Of a stretch of DNA of 55,143 nucleotides, positions 1 to 9,266 are shown in pieces (position 1 is the first letter of the stretch; each line of letters opens with the position of its first letter). Below the pieces are notes generated by a model. That model was not told the origin of the DNA. It saw nothing but the letters and a program-made list of their open reading frames with translations, and searched no databases. The translations under genes and the position numbers were made by a program. The DNA is from Rhodospirillaceae bacterium (lineage in GTDB: Bacteria > Pseudomonadota > Alphaproteobacteria > TMED109), in assembly GCA_902615805.1 (NCBI GenBank), contig CACMQH010000005.1, forward strand, positions 1 to 55,143, read 5' to 3'.

Positions 1-91
1 CCCTTTTACATTAAAAAACAATATGATAAAACTAATCCTTTTTATATACTAAAAAAGTTGCAATAAATTTCAAAATATATATATAAATTTT

Positions 92-550
92 ATGTTCAAG
101 TCATTTTTTAAAAAAAAAGCTAGCAATGAGTTAAAAAAAACATCTCCTATAGATGATAATGTATTCACTATTGTTTGTGTTTTAGTTGAGGCGGCATTAG
201 TTGACAACAATTTTGGAGATGAAGAAAAAAACATAATAATTAAACTACTACAAAAACAATATAAAATTAAAAATATTGAGGATATTAATGGTATTTTAGA
301 TAAAGCAGTTAAAGCCTGTAATGAATCCTCAGATTTAATTACTTACACAAAAAAAATAAAGCAAAACTGGGACATAGAAAAAAGGATAGAAGTTATTGAA
401 ATGCTCTGGAAAGTATGTTTAGTTGATGGTGTATTAGAGTCTTATGAAGATATGCTAATAAGAAGAATATCTGGATTAATTTATGTTGATGATAAAAATA
501 GAAATTTAGCTAAAAAAAATGCTATTAAAAAATTAGATAATTATAAATAG
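92..550 (+). CDS. TerB-family (COG4103-like) protein
   Basis: A 152-residue, mostly helical cytoplasmic protein of the tellurite-resistance TerB superfamily, COG4103-like branch. Acidic helix-start motifs typical of the fold are seen twice: VDNNFGDEEK near residue 37 and VDGVLESYED near residue 110. This branch is common next to housekeeping genes in proteobacteria, and its biochemical role is not established; tellurite resistance should not be assumed. The N-terminus is a short basic segment (MFKSFFKKK). FdxA follows 12 bases downstream, so the two are probably co-transcribed. A TTGCAA at 58-63 and TATA-rich bases at about 76-87 could be the promoter, which would leave almost no leader. Family call is good; function unknown. 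Confidence 0.75.
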   Translation: MFKSFFKKKASNELKKTSPIDDNVFTIVCVLVEAALVDNNFGDEEKNIIIKLLQKQYKIKNIEDINGILDKAVKACNESSDLITYTKKIKQNWDIEKRIEVIEMLWKVCLVDGVLESYEDMLIRRISGLIYVDDKNRNLAKKNAIKKLDNYK

Positions 551-562
551 AAAGGAAAATTT

Positions 563-907
563 ATGCCGTATGTTGTAACTGAGTCATGTATAAAATGTAA
601 ATATATGGACTGCTGTGAAGTTTGCCCCGTTGATTGTTTTTATGAAGGTGAAAATATGTTAGTAATAAATCCAGATGAATGTATTGATTGTGGTGTTTGC
701 GAGCCTGAATGTCCTGCAGAGGCAATTATTCCTGATAGTGACAGTAATTCAGAGAAATGGTTATCATTAAATGAAGAGTTTTCTTCTAAGTGGCCAAATA
801 TAGTTAGAAAAGGATCTCCACCAGAGGATGGAGAAAAGTTTCAAAATGAAAGTGATAAGTTTAAAAAATATTTTTCAGAAAAACCTGGAACAAGTTCAGA
901 AGAGTAA
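563..907 (+). CDS. fdxA: 7Fe ferredoxin FdxA ([3Fe-4S][4Fe-4S])
   Basis: Small cytoplasmic electron carrier of the bacterial seven-iron ferredoxin family, 114 residues, the usual length. The N-terminal half carries two cysteine clusters: [14 protein letters not shown] at about residues 9-22, and [12 protein letters not shown] at about residues 40-51, arranged as in FdxA proteins with one 3Fe-4S and one 4Fe-4S centre. The C-terminal half is the polar extension seen in alphaproteobacterial FdxA ([10 protein letters not shown], then WP). An AGAAAGGA-type ribosome site precedes the ATG. It follows the TerB-like gene closely. The redox partner cannot be read from this sequence. Confidence 0.93.
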   Translation: MPYVVTESCIKCKYMDCCEVCPVDCFYEGENMLVINPDECIDCGVCEPECPAEAIIPDSDSNSEKWLSLNEEFSSKWPNIVRKGSPPEDGEKFQNESDKFKKYFSEKPGTSSEE

Positions 908-943
908 TAATAAAAATCACAAATAAACTTTTTCCAAGACAAC

Positions 944-971
944 TTGCTTTCTTTAGTAATTAAATTATGCT
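944..971 (+). promoter_or_regulatory. Possible promoter for acnB
   Basis: In the 104-base gap between fdxA and acnB, TTGCTT (944-949) is followed after 16 bases by TATGCT (966-971), about 40 bases before the acnB ATG. Both hexamers are imperfect, and in such AT-rich DNA chance matches are common, so this is weak. Confidence 0.25.
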
Positions 972-1011
972 AATTTTTTCTTTTATTTACTCAATTTTTG
1001 TATGGTAAACT

Positions 1012-3789
1012 ATGAGTTTATATGAAGCATATCTAAAAAATATAAAAGAAAGAGAGAAAATAGGATTAAGTCCAAAACCTATTGATAGCGGTGATTTAAT
1101 TAATGAAATAATCACCAATATTGTTGACAAAAAAAGTATACACAGAAATAAAAGCCTTGAGTTTCTTATATATAATACACTACCCGGCACAACTGAAGCA
1201 GCATTAAATAAGGCTAACTTTTTAAAAGATATTATCCTAGAAAAAATTAAAATTGATGAAATTACACAATCGTTTGCTTTCGAACTTTTATCGCATATGA
1301 AGGGCGGACCTTCAATTAAAGTATTAATTGACTTAGCTTTAAGTAATAGAAGTAATGCTGTGAAAAAAGCTGCAAATGTATTAAAAAAACAAGTCTTTCT
1401 ATATGACTCAGACTTAGAGCGTTTACAAAAAGCTTATAAAAACAGTAATACAACTGCTAAAGATATACTCACCAGCTATTCTAAGGCTGAATTTTTTTCT
1501 AATCTTCCAGATATTGAAAGAGAAATAAAAGTAGTAACATATATTGCTGGTGAAGGGGATATATCTACAGACTTATTGTCTCCAGGGAATCAAGCACATT
1601 CAAGAGCTGACCGTGAACTTCACGCTAAATGTATGATTTCAGAAAAAGCACAATCTGAAATTAAAGAGCTTCAGAATAAAAATTCTGATAAAAGAGTTAT
1701 GCTTATTGCTGAAAAAGGTACTATGGGAGTGGGTTCCTCTAGGATGTCTGGTATAAATAATGTAGCTTTGTTAACAGGAAAAAAAATCAGCCCTTATATT
1801 CCCTTCGTTAACTATGCACCTATTGTGGCAGGAACTAATGGTATATCTCCTATTTTTCTTACTACAGTAAGTGTAACTGGAGGAATTGGTATTAATCTAA
1901 AAAATTGGTCTAAAAAATTAGACTCCGAAGGAAAAATAATTCTTAATAATGATGGCAACCCTATACTGGAACAAAACTATTCTGTTGAAACTGGAACAGT
2001 ATTAATAATTAATACAGAAAAAAAGAAACTTTATGATGAAAAAACAGGAAAAGAACTAATAGATTTATCTGATACTTTTACTCCACAAAATCTTGAATTT
2101 ATTAGAGCAGGAGGTTCTTACGCAGTCGTATTTGGAAAAAAGTTGCAAAGTCAAGCGTGTAGTATTTTAAATATACCACTAACTAAAATTTATGCTGATT
2201 CAAAAGAAGTAGTATTATCCAAAAGAGGGCTTACCGCAGTTGAAAAAATATTTAATTATAATTTAATACATAAAAAAAATAAAAACTTGTATGCAGGTTC
2301 TGATGTAAGAGTTAAGGTAAACATTGTAGGCTCTCAAGACACCACAGGACTTATGACTGCGCAAGAGCTTGAGGCTATGGCTGCAACAAAAATTTCAGCT
2401 AAAATTGATGGCGCTTACCAATCTGGTTGTCACACTGCTTCTGTATGGGATAAAAAAGCTCAAGAAAATACCCCTAAACTAATGAAGTTTATGCAGAACT
2501 TTGGCTTAATAACTGGCAGAGATCCAAAAAATAGATATGCTCCTTTAACTGATGTTATACACAAGGTTTTAAATGATATAACGGTAGATGATTGGTCTAT
2601 TATCATTGGAGGAGACTCACACACTAGAATGTCAAAGGGAGTGGCATTTGGTGCAGACTCTGGGACGGTTGCACTTGCATTAGCTACTGGAGAGGCTAAT
2701 ATGCCTATTCCCGAGTCGGTAAAAGTAACTTTTAAAGGAAGTATGGTTGATCACTTAGATTTTAGAGATATAGTTCATGCCACTCAAGCTCAAATGCTAA
2801 AAAAATATGGAGATAATATTTTTCAAGGTAAAGTCATTGAAGTTCATTTAGGAACTTTATTAGCTGATCAAGCATTTACTTTTACAGATTGGACTGCAGA
2901 GATGAAAGCTAAGGCTTCGATTTGTATCTCTAATGATGATATGTTAGCTAAATCATTAGAAATATCTATATCTCGTATTAAGAAAATGATTAATGATGGA
3001 ATGGATAACGATGTTAAAATGCTACATAAACTTATTAGAATAGCTAAAAAAAGAATTGATGAAATTAATTCTGGAAAAAAATGTGCTCTCTATCCAGATG
3101 AAAATGCTAAATATTTTGAAACACTAACCGTGGATTTAGATCAAATAGATGAACCTATGATCGCTGACCCTGATGTTAACAATATTGATATTTCTAAACG
3201 ATATACACATGACACTATTCGCCCTCTTTCTTATTATGATAAGGAAAAAAAAGTAGACCTTGGTTTTGTTGGATCATGTATGGTACATAAAGGTGATATA
3301 AAAATAGTAGCACAAATTCTTAAAAACTTAGAAAAAGAAACAGGAGATGTAAAGTTTAAAGCACCTTTAGTAATTGCACCTCCTACATATAATATTGTTG
3401 AAGAACTAAAAGCTGAAGGAGACTGGGAAATATTACAAAAATATTCTGGTTTTGAATTTGATGATTTAAAGCCTAAAACATTAGCTAGAGAAAAATATGA
3501 AAATGTTCTTTATCTTGAAAGACCTGGCTGTAATCTATGTATGGGAAACCAAGAAAAAGCGGCTAAGGGTGATACAGTTATGGCAACATCAACAAGATTA
3601 TTTAAAGGAAGAGTTGTTGAAGACTCTAAAGAAAAAAAGGGAGAGTCTTTACTGTCATCTACACCTGTAGTTGTACTATCAACAATTTTGGGGAGAGTAC
3701 CCAAAATAGAAGAGTATAAAAAAGCTACTAATGGTATTAAACTAACTAACTTTGTACCCTCTTCTGCTAAGCCTATGACCTTTGAGTAG
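1012..3789 (+). CDS. acnB: Aconitate hydratase B (AcnB), Bacteroidota-type long form
   Basis: Citrate-isocitrate isomerase of the TCA cycle, possibly also acting on 2-methylisocitrate as AcnB enzymes do. Length is 925 residues, against about 865 for E. coli AcnB. An N-terminal helical HEAT-like domain (about 1-160, starting MSLYEAYLKNIKEREKIGLSPKP at the AcnB position) precedes the swivelling domain and the catalytic core, the order that separates AcnB from AcnA. Cluster-ligating cysteines are visible at C756 (GSCMVHKGD) and C840/C843 (PGCNLCMGNQ). Substrate motifs GSQDTTG, QSGCHTASVWDKKAQ and GGDSHTR are present. Wording such as LLSPGNQAHSRADREL and EKGTMGVGSSRMSG resembles, from memory, the Bacteroidota AcnB group more than proteobacterial AcnB, which suggests transfer. 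Convergent with rpoH. The ATG lacks an obvious Shine-Dalgarno. Confidence 0.95.
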   Translation: MSLYEAYLKNIKEREKIGLSPKPIDSGDLINEIITNIVDKKSIHRNKSLEFLIYNTLPGTTEAALNKANFLKDIILEKIKIDEITQSFAFELLSHMKGGPSIKVLIDLALSNRSNAVKKAANVLKKQVFLYDSDLERLQKAYKNSNTTAKDILTSYSKAEFFSNLPDIEREIKVVTYIAGEGDISTDLLSPGNQAHSRADRELHAKCMISEKAQSEIKELQNKNSDKRVMLIAEKGTMGVGSSRMSGINNVALLTGKKISPYIPFVNYAPIVAGTNGISPIFLTTVSVTGGIGINLKNWSKKLDSEGKIILNNDGNPILEQNYSVETGTVLIINTEKKKLYDEKTGKELIDLSDTFTPQNLEFIRAGGSYAVVFGKKLQSQACSILNIPLTKIYADSKEVVLSKRGLTAVEKIFNYNLIHKKNKNLYAGSDVRVKVNIVGSQDTTGLMTAQELEAMAATKISAKIDGAYQSGCHTASVWDKKAQENTPKLMKFMQNFGLITGRDPKNRYAPLTDVIHKVLNDITVDDWSIIIGGDSHTRMSKGVAFGADSGTVALALATGEANMPIPESVKVTFKGSMVDHLDFRDIVHATQAQMLKKYGDNIFQGKVIEVHLGTLLADQAFTFTDWTAEMKAKASICISNDDMLAKSLEISISRIKKMINDGMDNDVKMLHKLIRIAKKRIDEINSGKKCALYPDENAKYFETLTVDLDQIDEPMIADPDVNNIDISKRYTHDTIRPLSYYDKEKKVDLGFVGSCMVHKGDIKIVAQILKNLEKETGDVKFKAPLVIAPPTYNIVEELKAEGDWEILQKYSGFEFDDLKPKTLAREKYENVLYLERPGCNLCMGNQEKAAKGDTVMATSTRLFKGRVVEDSKEKKGESLLSSTPVVVLSTILGRVPKIEEYKKATNGIKLTNFVPSSAKPMTFE

Positions 3790-3843
3790 TATTATCGTTT
3801 GGTATTCTTAGCAGACCTTTTACGCTCTAAAAAATTAATTACC

Positions 3844-4722
3844 TTATTTTATTTTTAACATACGAGACTCTTTTGAAGACAATTTTCTAACTAAAGCTTT
3901 AAGCTTTTTTATTGCCCTGTTCTCTATTTGTCTAACGCGTTCCTTACTGATCTTAAATAATTGTCCCAACTTTTCTAAAGTTAATGGATCGTCACTAAGA
4001 TGTCTTAAAGCAATAATTTGGCTTTCACGTATTCCTAGTTCTCTCATAGCTTTCTTAAACCAAGATCTTTTTCTCGCAAGGTCTAATCTATTGACTATAT
4101 CTAACTCATCTAAAGAGTTTTCGTCTACTATAAAATTACCAAATTCTTGATTATAGTCATCTGATACCTTTGCATTTAAGGATTTATCTTCGTGTATAAA
4201 TCTATTTTCCATATTTTCTACGTCAACCACTTTAATATTTAATTTTTTTGCAACCTTGCTTCTAACCTCTTCTTCATTTTTTGAGTATTTGCTTAATTCT
4301 AATTTTAATCTTCTTAAACTAAAAAATAATGCTTTTTGTGAAGCAGTAGTTCCTGTTCTAACTATAGACCAATTCTTTAAGACATAATCTTGGATAGCTG
4401 ACCTTATCCACCAAGAAGCATATGTTGAAAACCTTATATCTCTGCCTGGCTCAAATTTTGCCATAGCTTGCATCAATCCAATATGTCCCTCTTGAACTAA
4501 ATCGTTAACGGGCAATCCATAATTTTTAAATTTCATAGAGAAAGCTATTACTAACTTTGAGTATGCTTTTATTATTTTATGCATAGCTTTTTTATCATTT
4601 TTAAAAACCCAAGCTTCTGCAAGCTTTCTTTCTTCATCTCTAGAAAGCATAGGTTCCTTCATTGAATCGTTCAAAAACTTTCTGTCTAACTTATTTAAAT
4701 GAATGTTTTTTGCTATAGCCAT
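3844..4722 (-). CDS. rpoH: RNA polymerase heat-shock sigma factor RpoH (sigma-32)
   Basis: Alternative sigma factor directing heat-shock transcription. At 292 residues it has the standard RpoH architecture: region 1.2 (LSRDEERKLAEAW), region 2 with FSTYASWWIRSAIQDYVLKN, then the RpoH box beginning RTGTTASQKALFFSLRRLK at about residue 122, which separates it from RpoD, and region 4 with LEKLGQLFKISKERVRQIE near the C-terminus. It stands alone, convergent with acnB and divergent from the porin. Its likely targets lie in this window: matching promoters precede grpE and dnaK (38306 and 40023). No second sigma factor is seen. Confidence 0.96.
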   Translation of the reverse strand: MAIAKNIHLNKLDRKFLNDSMKEPMLSRDEERKLAEAWVFKNDKKAMHKIIKAYSKLVIAFSMKFKNYGLPVNDLVQEGHIGLMQAMAKFEPGRDIRFSTYASWWIRSAIQDYVLKNWSIVRTGTTASQKALFFSLRRLKLELSKYSKNEEEVRSKVAKKLNIKVVDVENMENRFIHEDKSLNAKVSDDYNQEFGNFIVDENSLDELDIVNRLDLARKRSWFKKAMRELGIRESQIIALRHLSDDPLTLEKLGQLFKISKERVRQIENRAIKKLKALVRKLSSKESRMLKIK

Positions 4723-4850
4723 ACTTATTGTACGCTAAAAGTATTTTTTTTAGATCATAAGTAAATACTAAATGTTAAAATTTTTAAAAATATAAGCGTG
4801 TTGCATAATTACAACAATTAAAAGTTTTTTATTCTTTTATTACAAATTGG

Positions 4851-4881
4851 TTGCAATAAGCATAGTAGGTATTATTATAAT
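4851..4881 (+). promoter_or_regulatory. Probable porin promoter (TTGCAA-19-TATAAT)
   Basis: TTGCAA at 4851-4856 and a perfect TATAAT at 4876-4881 are separated by 19 bases, slightly long. They sit 54 bases before the porin start in the 212-base gap between the divergent rpoH and porin genes. The predicted transcript starts near 4888, just before the palindrome at 4891. More TTGCA motifs lie at 4801 and 4894. The gap shows nothing else I can name. Confidence 0.45.
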
Positions 4882-4890
4882 TATTGTCGT

Positions 4891-4907
4891 GATTGCAAAT
4901 TGCAATC
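4891..4907. promoter_or_regulatory. Perfect palindrome in porin leader
   Basis: GATTGCAAATTGCAATC is a perfect 8+1+8 inverted repeat lying between the TATAAT and the GGGAG ribosome site (4922-4926). It could be an operator overlapping the transcription start, or a short 5' hairpin in the porin mRNA. No known regulator is assigned to it. Confidence 0.45.
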
Positions 4908-4934
4908 AGTAATTTATTAACGGGAGTTTATTTT

Positions 4935-6056
4935 ATGAAAAAAACTATAATTTTAAGCATTATGGCTTTAGTATTTGCTTTCACAAGCGCTGTTAAAGCT
5001 GAAATGTCTTTATCTGGTTATACAGAATTCTTTGCGGGTTCTGCTGACCAATCAACAGCATATGGTATTGATAATGCAACTGGTATTGATAAAGCTGGAT
5101 TAGATAACGGTAACTATTCAAGAGTTACTGCTAACTACTCTACTACTTTAGATAGTGGTATTGATGTAGGTGGTACAATGAATTTAACAACTAGAGATTG
5201 TCAAGGTGATAAAACAGGAAACTGTAATGTTGTTAATTTCAACATGGTTAACTTTTCAGGCAACTTCGGTACTATAAGTATTGGAGAAAGATTTGCTGCA
5301 GGTGCTGCAATGCTTTCAAGAATGACTGCGACTGTACCAACTGCTGAGCCTGATGGTGGAAACTTAGGTAAGTTTTATACTGGTGACGGTGATAATGTTT
5401 ATGGTTCTGCTAACGAGCAAGATTATGCAAACAATTCAATGAAAATCTTTTATATGTCAAATGTATACTCTGGTTTTTCATTTGCAGTAAGTTATGATCC
5501 TGCTACATCAAACACTGGCGGTGTTACAGATGGACAAGCTACTAGCGTAACTAATGGTAAGTGGACAAGTTTCAATGATGTATTATCAGTTTTCGGAAAG
5601 TATTCAATGGAAATGGATGGTATTGGTCTAGAATTAGTTTACGGTCAACAAACAGGTAATGCTGGTCAAGTTAATGGTAGTAACTACAATGACTTAGAAG
5701 AAAGTGCATATTCAGCAAAAATTACTTATGGTAATTTTGCAGTTGACTACAGAAAAAATGAAGCTGATAATTCAGGTTTAATCAAGAATGGTCAAGACGG
5801 AAATGACGAAGGTACTTCTATTTGTGCTCAGTATACAATGGGCAATATGGCTGCAGCTGCTTGTCAAGTAGAGACAAGTTATACAGATACTAGTAACTTA
5901 TCAAATAATTCAGAAACAAGAACTTATTCTGCTAACTATGCATTAGGTGGCGGCGTAACTATTGGTGCTGTATATTTTGACATTGAGCAGACAGCAAACA
6001 GCTTAACTAGAACAGACGTTGACGGAGTGATGACTAAGCTTTCTGTTGGCTTCTAA
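4935..6056 (+). CDS. Outer-membrane porin
   Basis: A 373-residue trimeric-type Gram-negative porin, the likely main general-diffusion channel. The ATG at 4935 is chosen over an upstream TTG (4893) because GGGAG lies 8 bases before it and it opens a clean 22-residue signal peptide (MKKTIILSIMALVFAF..., cut after VKA). The mature protein begins EMSLSGYTEFF, shows alternating beta-strand patterns with G/N/D-rich turns, and ends in an aromatic C-terminal strand (LSVGF), the BAM recognition signature. A short loop (DCQGDKTGNC) could form a disulfide. Base composition is less extreme than its neighbours, as expected for a strongly expressed gene. It is flanked by its own promoter, palindrome and terminator. 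Substrate specificity cannot be read. Confidence 0.88.
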   Translation: MKKTIILSIMALVFAFTSAVKAEMSLSGYTEFFAGSADQSTAYGIDNATGIDKAGLDNGNYSRVTANYSTTLDSGIDVGGTMNLTTRDCQGDKTGNCNVVNFNMVNFSGNFGTISIGERFAAGAAMLSRMTATVPTAEPDGGNLGKFYTGDGDNVYGSANEQDYANNSMKIFYMSNVYSGFSFAVSYDPATSNTGGVTDGQATSVTNGKWTSFNDVLSVFGKYSMEMDGIGLELVYGQQTGNAGQVNGSNYNDLEESAYSAKITYGNFAVDYRKNEADNSGLIKNGQDGNDEGTSICAQYTMGNMAAAACQVETSYTDTSNLSNNSETRTYSANYALGGGVTIGAVYFDIEQTANSLTRTDVDGVMTKLSVGF

Positions 6057-6077
6057 GTAAGTTTTAATACTTAAATT

Positions 6078-6114
6078 AAAAGGAGAATCTTTTATTGATT
6101 CTCCTTTTTTTTTT
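6078..6114 (+). terminator. Intrinsic terminator of the porin gene
   Basis: A perfect 12-bp stem, AAAAGGAGAATC (6078-6089) with GATTCTCCTTTT (6097-6108), a 7-base loop and a ten-base T run (6105-6114). It lies 22 bases after the porin stop and is the clearest intrinsic terminator in the window. Confidence 0.93.
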
Positions 6115-6132
6115 GTGTTATAAATAATAATT

Positions 6133-6684
6133 ATGTCCTCATTTTTAAAGTTTAATATCTCTAAATTTATAATCATCACAATTAGTTTTTCAGTTTTATA
6201 TTCATGCTCTTCTATTAAAACTGAAACTAAAAGAGGAGATATAAATGATGTTATTTACCTACCTAGACAGCAAGCAGAAAGAGAAATAGCTGAACAAGGT
6301 GGTGGATCATTTATAAGAGATTTATTTGGAAATAATTCTAATAATAACAGAGGAGATAGTTTACAACTTCCAGTAAACCCTCACTTATGGCAGGCCTCTT
6401 TGGATATTATATCCTCTACTATGCCCCTGGCAAGTGTGGATAGTAACAGTGGTATTATAATATCAGATTGGTACAATATAAAAGGTAATCAGAATGAAAG
6501 AGTAAAAATATCTGTATTAATCAATACACAGGAATTAAGGGCAGACGGAGTGAAGGTTTCTATTTTTAAACAAAAACTAACATCAAACTCATGGAGTAAT
6601 ATTAAAGTTGATCCTGTAATTATTCAAAAGTTAGAAAGAAAGATTATAAGAAAAGCAGGCGCTCTTGCAAACTCTAGCAATTAA
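6133..6684 (+). CDS. DUF3576 lipoprotein
   Basis: A 183-residue envelope lipoprotein of the alphaproteobacterial DUF3576 family, function unknown. The lipobox LYSC (cysteine 25) ends a hydrophobic signal segment. After a polar linker (GGGSFIRDLFGNN followed by an N-rich stretch), the conserved domain begins near NPHLWQASLDIIS and includes SNSGIIISDWY. Its position directly before leuS and the LPS gene lptE is the usual one in this class and hints at an outer-membrane role, which is inference. LeuS begins 19 bases downstream. Confidence 0.82.
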   Translation: MSSFLKFNISKFIIITISFSVLYSCSSIKTETKRGDINDVIYLPRQQAEREIAEQGGGSFIRDLFGNNSNNNRGDSLQLPVNPHLWQASLDIISSTMPLASVDSNSGIIISDWYNIKGNQNERVKISVLINTQELRADGVKVSIFKQKLTSNSWSNIKVDPVIIQKLERKIIRKAGALANSSN

Positions 6685-6703
6685 AATACATAAGGATTAG
6701 GTT

Positions 6704-9265
6704 TTGAGTGAAATACATTTAATCTATGAACATAAAAAAATAGAATCATATTGGCAAGAAAAGTGGAGCCAGAAAAACTTATTTTCTACAAATAATATCA
6801 AAAACCCGTATTATGTGTTAGAAATGTTTCCGTATCCTTCCGGTAGAATTCATATGGGGCATGTTAGAGTCTATACATTAGGTGACGTGCTTGCTAGATA
6901 CAAGAGAGCTCAAGGCTTTGATGTTCTACATCCTATGGGATGGGATTCTTTTGGTATGCCTGCAGAAAATGCTGCAATAGAGAATAATATACACCCAAGA
7001 GAATGGACTAAAAAAAATATTCAAAATATGAAGACACAGCTAAAATCTATGGGTATTTCTTATGATTGGAACAGAGAAATAAGCACATGTGAACCTGAAT
7101 ATATAAAAGAACAACAAAAAATTTTCATTAAACTTTTTAATGCTAATTTAATTTATAAAAAGGAAAGCTGGGCAAATTGGGATCCCGTAGAAGGGTCAGT
7201 CTTAGCAAATGAACAGGTGATTGATGGAAAAGGTTGGAGGTCAGGAGCACCAGTTGAAAAAAAACTGCTTAATCAATGGTTTCTTGCAATAACAAAGTTT
7301 GCTCTTCCTCTATTAGATAATTTATCAGAATTAAATGAATGGCCTGAAAATGTAAAGGTAATGCAAAAAAATTGGATTGGTCAGTCTATAGGAGCAAAAT
7401 TAAGTTTAAAAATTAAAACCAATAAAATTGTCACAAATACGGATATGATTGAAGTTTTCACTACTAGACCTGATACAATATTTGGAGCTTCATTTGTTGC
7501 TATCGCGCCAGACCATAATTTATCTAAGCAGCTAGCTGAGCAATCAGCAGAGATATCTAATTTTATAAAAGAATGGAAAAAATCCTTTATAAGTGAAGAA
7601 GACTTAGATAAAGCTCCCAAAAATGGATTGTTTACAAAACTGTATGTTTTACATCCTTTCACTAATAAGGCCTTACCTATTTATATTGCTAACTTTGTGT
7701 TATCTTCTTATGGAACTGGTGCTGTAATAGGTGTTCCTGCTCATGATCAAAGAGACTATGAGTTCGCTAAAAAATATAATTTAAAAATAAATGAAGTTAT
7801 TCAGAATACTAAAGAAAAACAAAATACAATATTACAAAAAGCTTACACTGGTGATGGTAAATTAATTAATTCCGATTTTCTTAATAATATGACAGTAAAT
7901 GAAGCAAAAGTAGAAATAGTAAAAAGATTTGAGCAAAAAGGTATTGGAAAAAAAGATATCAAATTTAGATTGCGAGATTGGTGTGCATCTAGGCAGAGAT
8001 ATTGGGGATGTCCTATTCCCATCATTTATAGAGAAGATGGAAAAGTTTTACCAGTTGAGCAGAGTGAGCTTCCTATAGAGTTACCCGAAGATGTTGATTT
8101 TTCTAAGGGAGGAAACCCATTAGAAAACCATCCTACCTGGAAATTTACAAGATGTAAAAAAACTGGTTTAAAAGCAATTAGGGAAACTGATACTCTTGAT
8201 ACATTTTTTGACTCATCATGGTATTACTTAAAATTTTTAAGCCCTAAATCAGATACAAATCTAAAATCTAAATTAATTGAAAGATGGTGTCCTGTTCATC
8301 AATATGTAGGTGGAATTGAACACGCTGTGTTGCATTTATTATATTCTAGATTTATTGTAAAAGCACTAAACAGTATTAATGAAATTGATATTAACGAACC
8401 TTTTAAGGGATTGTTTTGTCAGGGTATGGTTTGTCATAAAACTTATAAAGATGAAACTGGAAAGTGGGTTTTTCCTGAGGATGTTGTAAAAAATAATAAT
8501 CAATTAATACATAAATCTACAGGCAAAAAAGTTTTCGCTATAAAATCTGAAAAAATGTCAAAGTCAAAAAAAAATATAGTAGACCCGGTTTCTATTATAG
8601 AAAATTATGGAGCTGATACTGCGAGAATCTTTATGCTTTCTGATAGCCCCCCTGAAAGAAACCTAGATTGGAGTAATAGTGGAATAGAAGGTTCTAGAAA
8701 ATTTATAGTAAAAGTTTGGAGCTATTTTAATAAGCTAAAACTTAATGATCAAGATATAGAAAAAACTGCCTCTCCTGAAAATAATAATAGTTCAGATTTA
8801 AGGAAGCAGTTACATCTTTGTATTGAAAAAGTAACAAAAAGCTTAGATAACTTTCAATATAATGTTGCAGTTGCCTCATTAAGAGAGTTTGCTAATTACT
8901 TTTTTACTCTTACACTTAAGGATAATAATATATTACATGAAGCCTTATCCAAGTGGGTAATTATGATGAGTCCTTTAGCCCCTCATTTGGCTGAAGAACT
9001 TTGGCAATTGTTGGGGTATAAAAACTTAGTTTCTGAACAAAAATGGCCAAGATATGAAAATAAATTTTTAACAGAAGAAAATATAAATTTAATTGTACAA
9101 ATTAATGGAAAGAAAAAGTTGATAATCAATATAAAAAAAGGTTTAACAAAAGAGCAAACTGAAAGAATTGTTTTAGAAAATAGGGCCATAATAAAAATCA
9201 TAGAAAGTAATAATTACAAAAAAATTATTGTAGTTCCTGATAGAGTGGTTAACTTAGTTATTTAA
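6704..9265 (+). CDS. leuS: Leucyl-tRNA synthetase
   Basis: Class I aminoacyl-tRNA synthetase charging tRNA-Leu, 853 residues, normal length. The HIGH-type motif is PSGRIHMGH (about residues 46-54), and the KMSKS motif is EKMSKSKKN (about residues 615-623). Between them is the editing (CP1) domain, with TTRPDTIFGASF and GTGAVIGVPAHDQRD, which hydrolyses mischarged tRNA. The C-terminal anticodon-binding region ends normally. The start is TTG (6704), giving MSEIHLIYEHKKIE, with AAGGA at 6692-6696. It leads into lptE with only one base between stop and next start, so the two are probably coupled. Confidence 0.96.
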   Translation: MSEIHLIYEHKKIESYWQEKWSQKNLFSTNNIKNPYYVLEMFPYPSGRIHMGHVRVYTLGDVLARYKRAQGFDVLHPMGWDSFGMPAENAAIENNIHPREWTKKNIQNMKTQLKSMGISYDWNREISTCEPEYIKEQQKIFIKLFNANLIYKKESWANWDPVEGSVLANEQVIDGKGWRSGAPVEKKLLNQWFLAITKFALPLLDNLSELNEWPENVKVMQKNWIGQSIGAKLSLKIKTNKIVTNTDMIEVFTTRPDTIFGASFVAIAPDHNLSKQLAEQSAEISNFIKEWKKSFISEEDLDKAPKNGLFTKLYVLHPFTNKALPIYIANFVLSSYGTGAVIGVPAHDQRDYEFAKKYNLKINEVIQNTKEKQNTILQKAYTGDGKLINSDFLNNMTVNEAKVEIVKRFEQKGIGKKDIKFRLRDWCASRQRYWGCPIPIIYREDGKVLPVEQSELPIELPEDVDFSKGGNPLENHPTWKFTRCKKTGLKAIRETDTLDTFFDSSWYYLKFLSPKSDTNLKSKLIERWCPVHQYVGGIEHAVLHLLYSRFIVKALNSINEIDINEPFKGLFCQGMVCHKTYKDETGKWVFPEDVVKNNNQLIHKSTGKKVFAIKSEKMSKSKKNIVDPVSIIENYGADTARIFMLSDSPPERNLDWSNSGIEGSRKFIVKVWSYFNKLKLNDQDIEKTASPENNNSSDLRKQLHLCIEKVTKSLDNFQYNVAVASLREFANYFFTLTLKDNNILHEALSKWVIMMSPLAPHLAEELWQLLGYKNLVSEQKWPRYENKFLTEENINLIVQINGKKKLIINIKKGLTKEQTERIVLENRAIIKIIESNNYKKIIVVPDRVVNLVI

Positions 9266-9266
9266 T

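Noticed and set aside
4799-4814. GTTGCATAATTACAAC as an operator
   Set aside because: Only partly symmetrical; in DNA this AT-rich such partial palindromes are expected by chance.
4893-4934. Upstream TTG start for the porin
   Set aside because: It would place 14 extra residues before a clean signal peptide, and it lies within the palindrome; ATG 4935 has the ribosome site.
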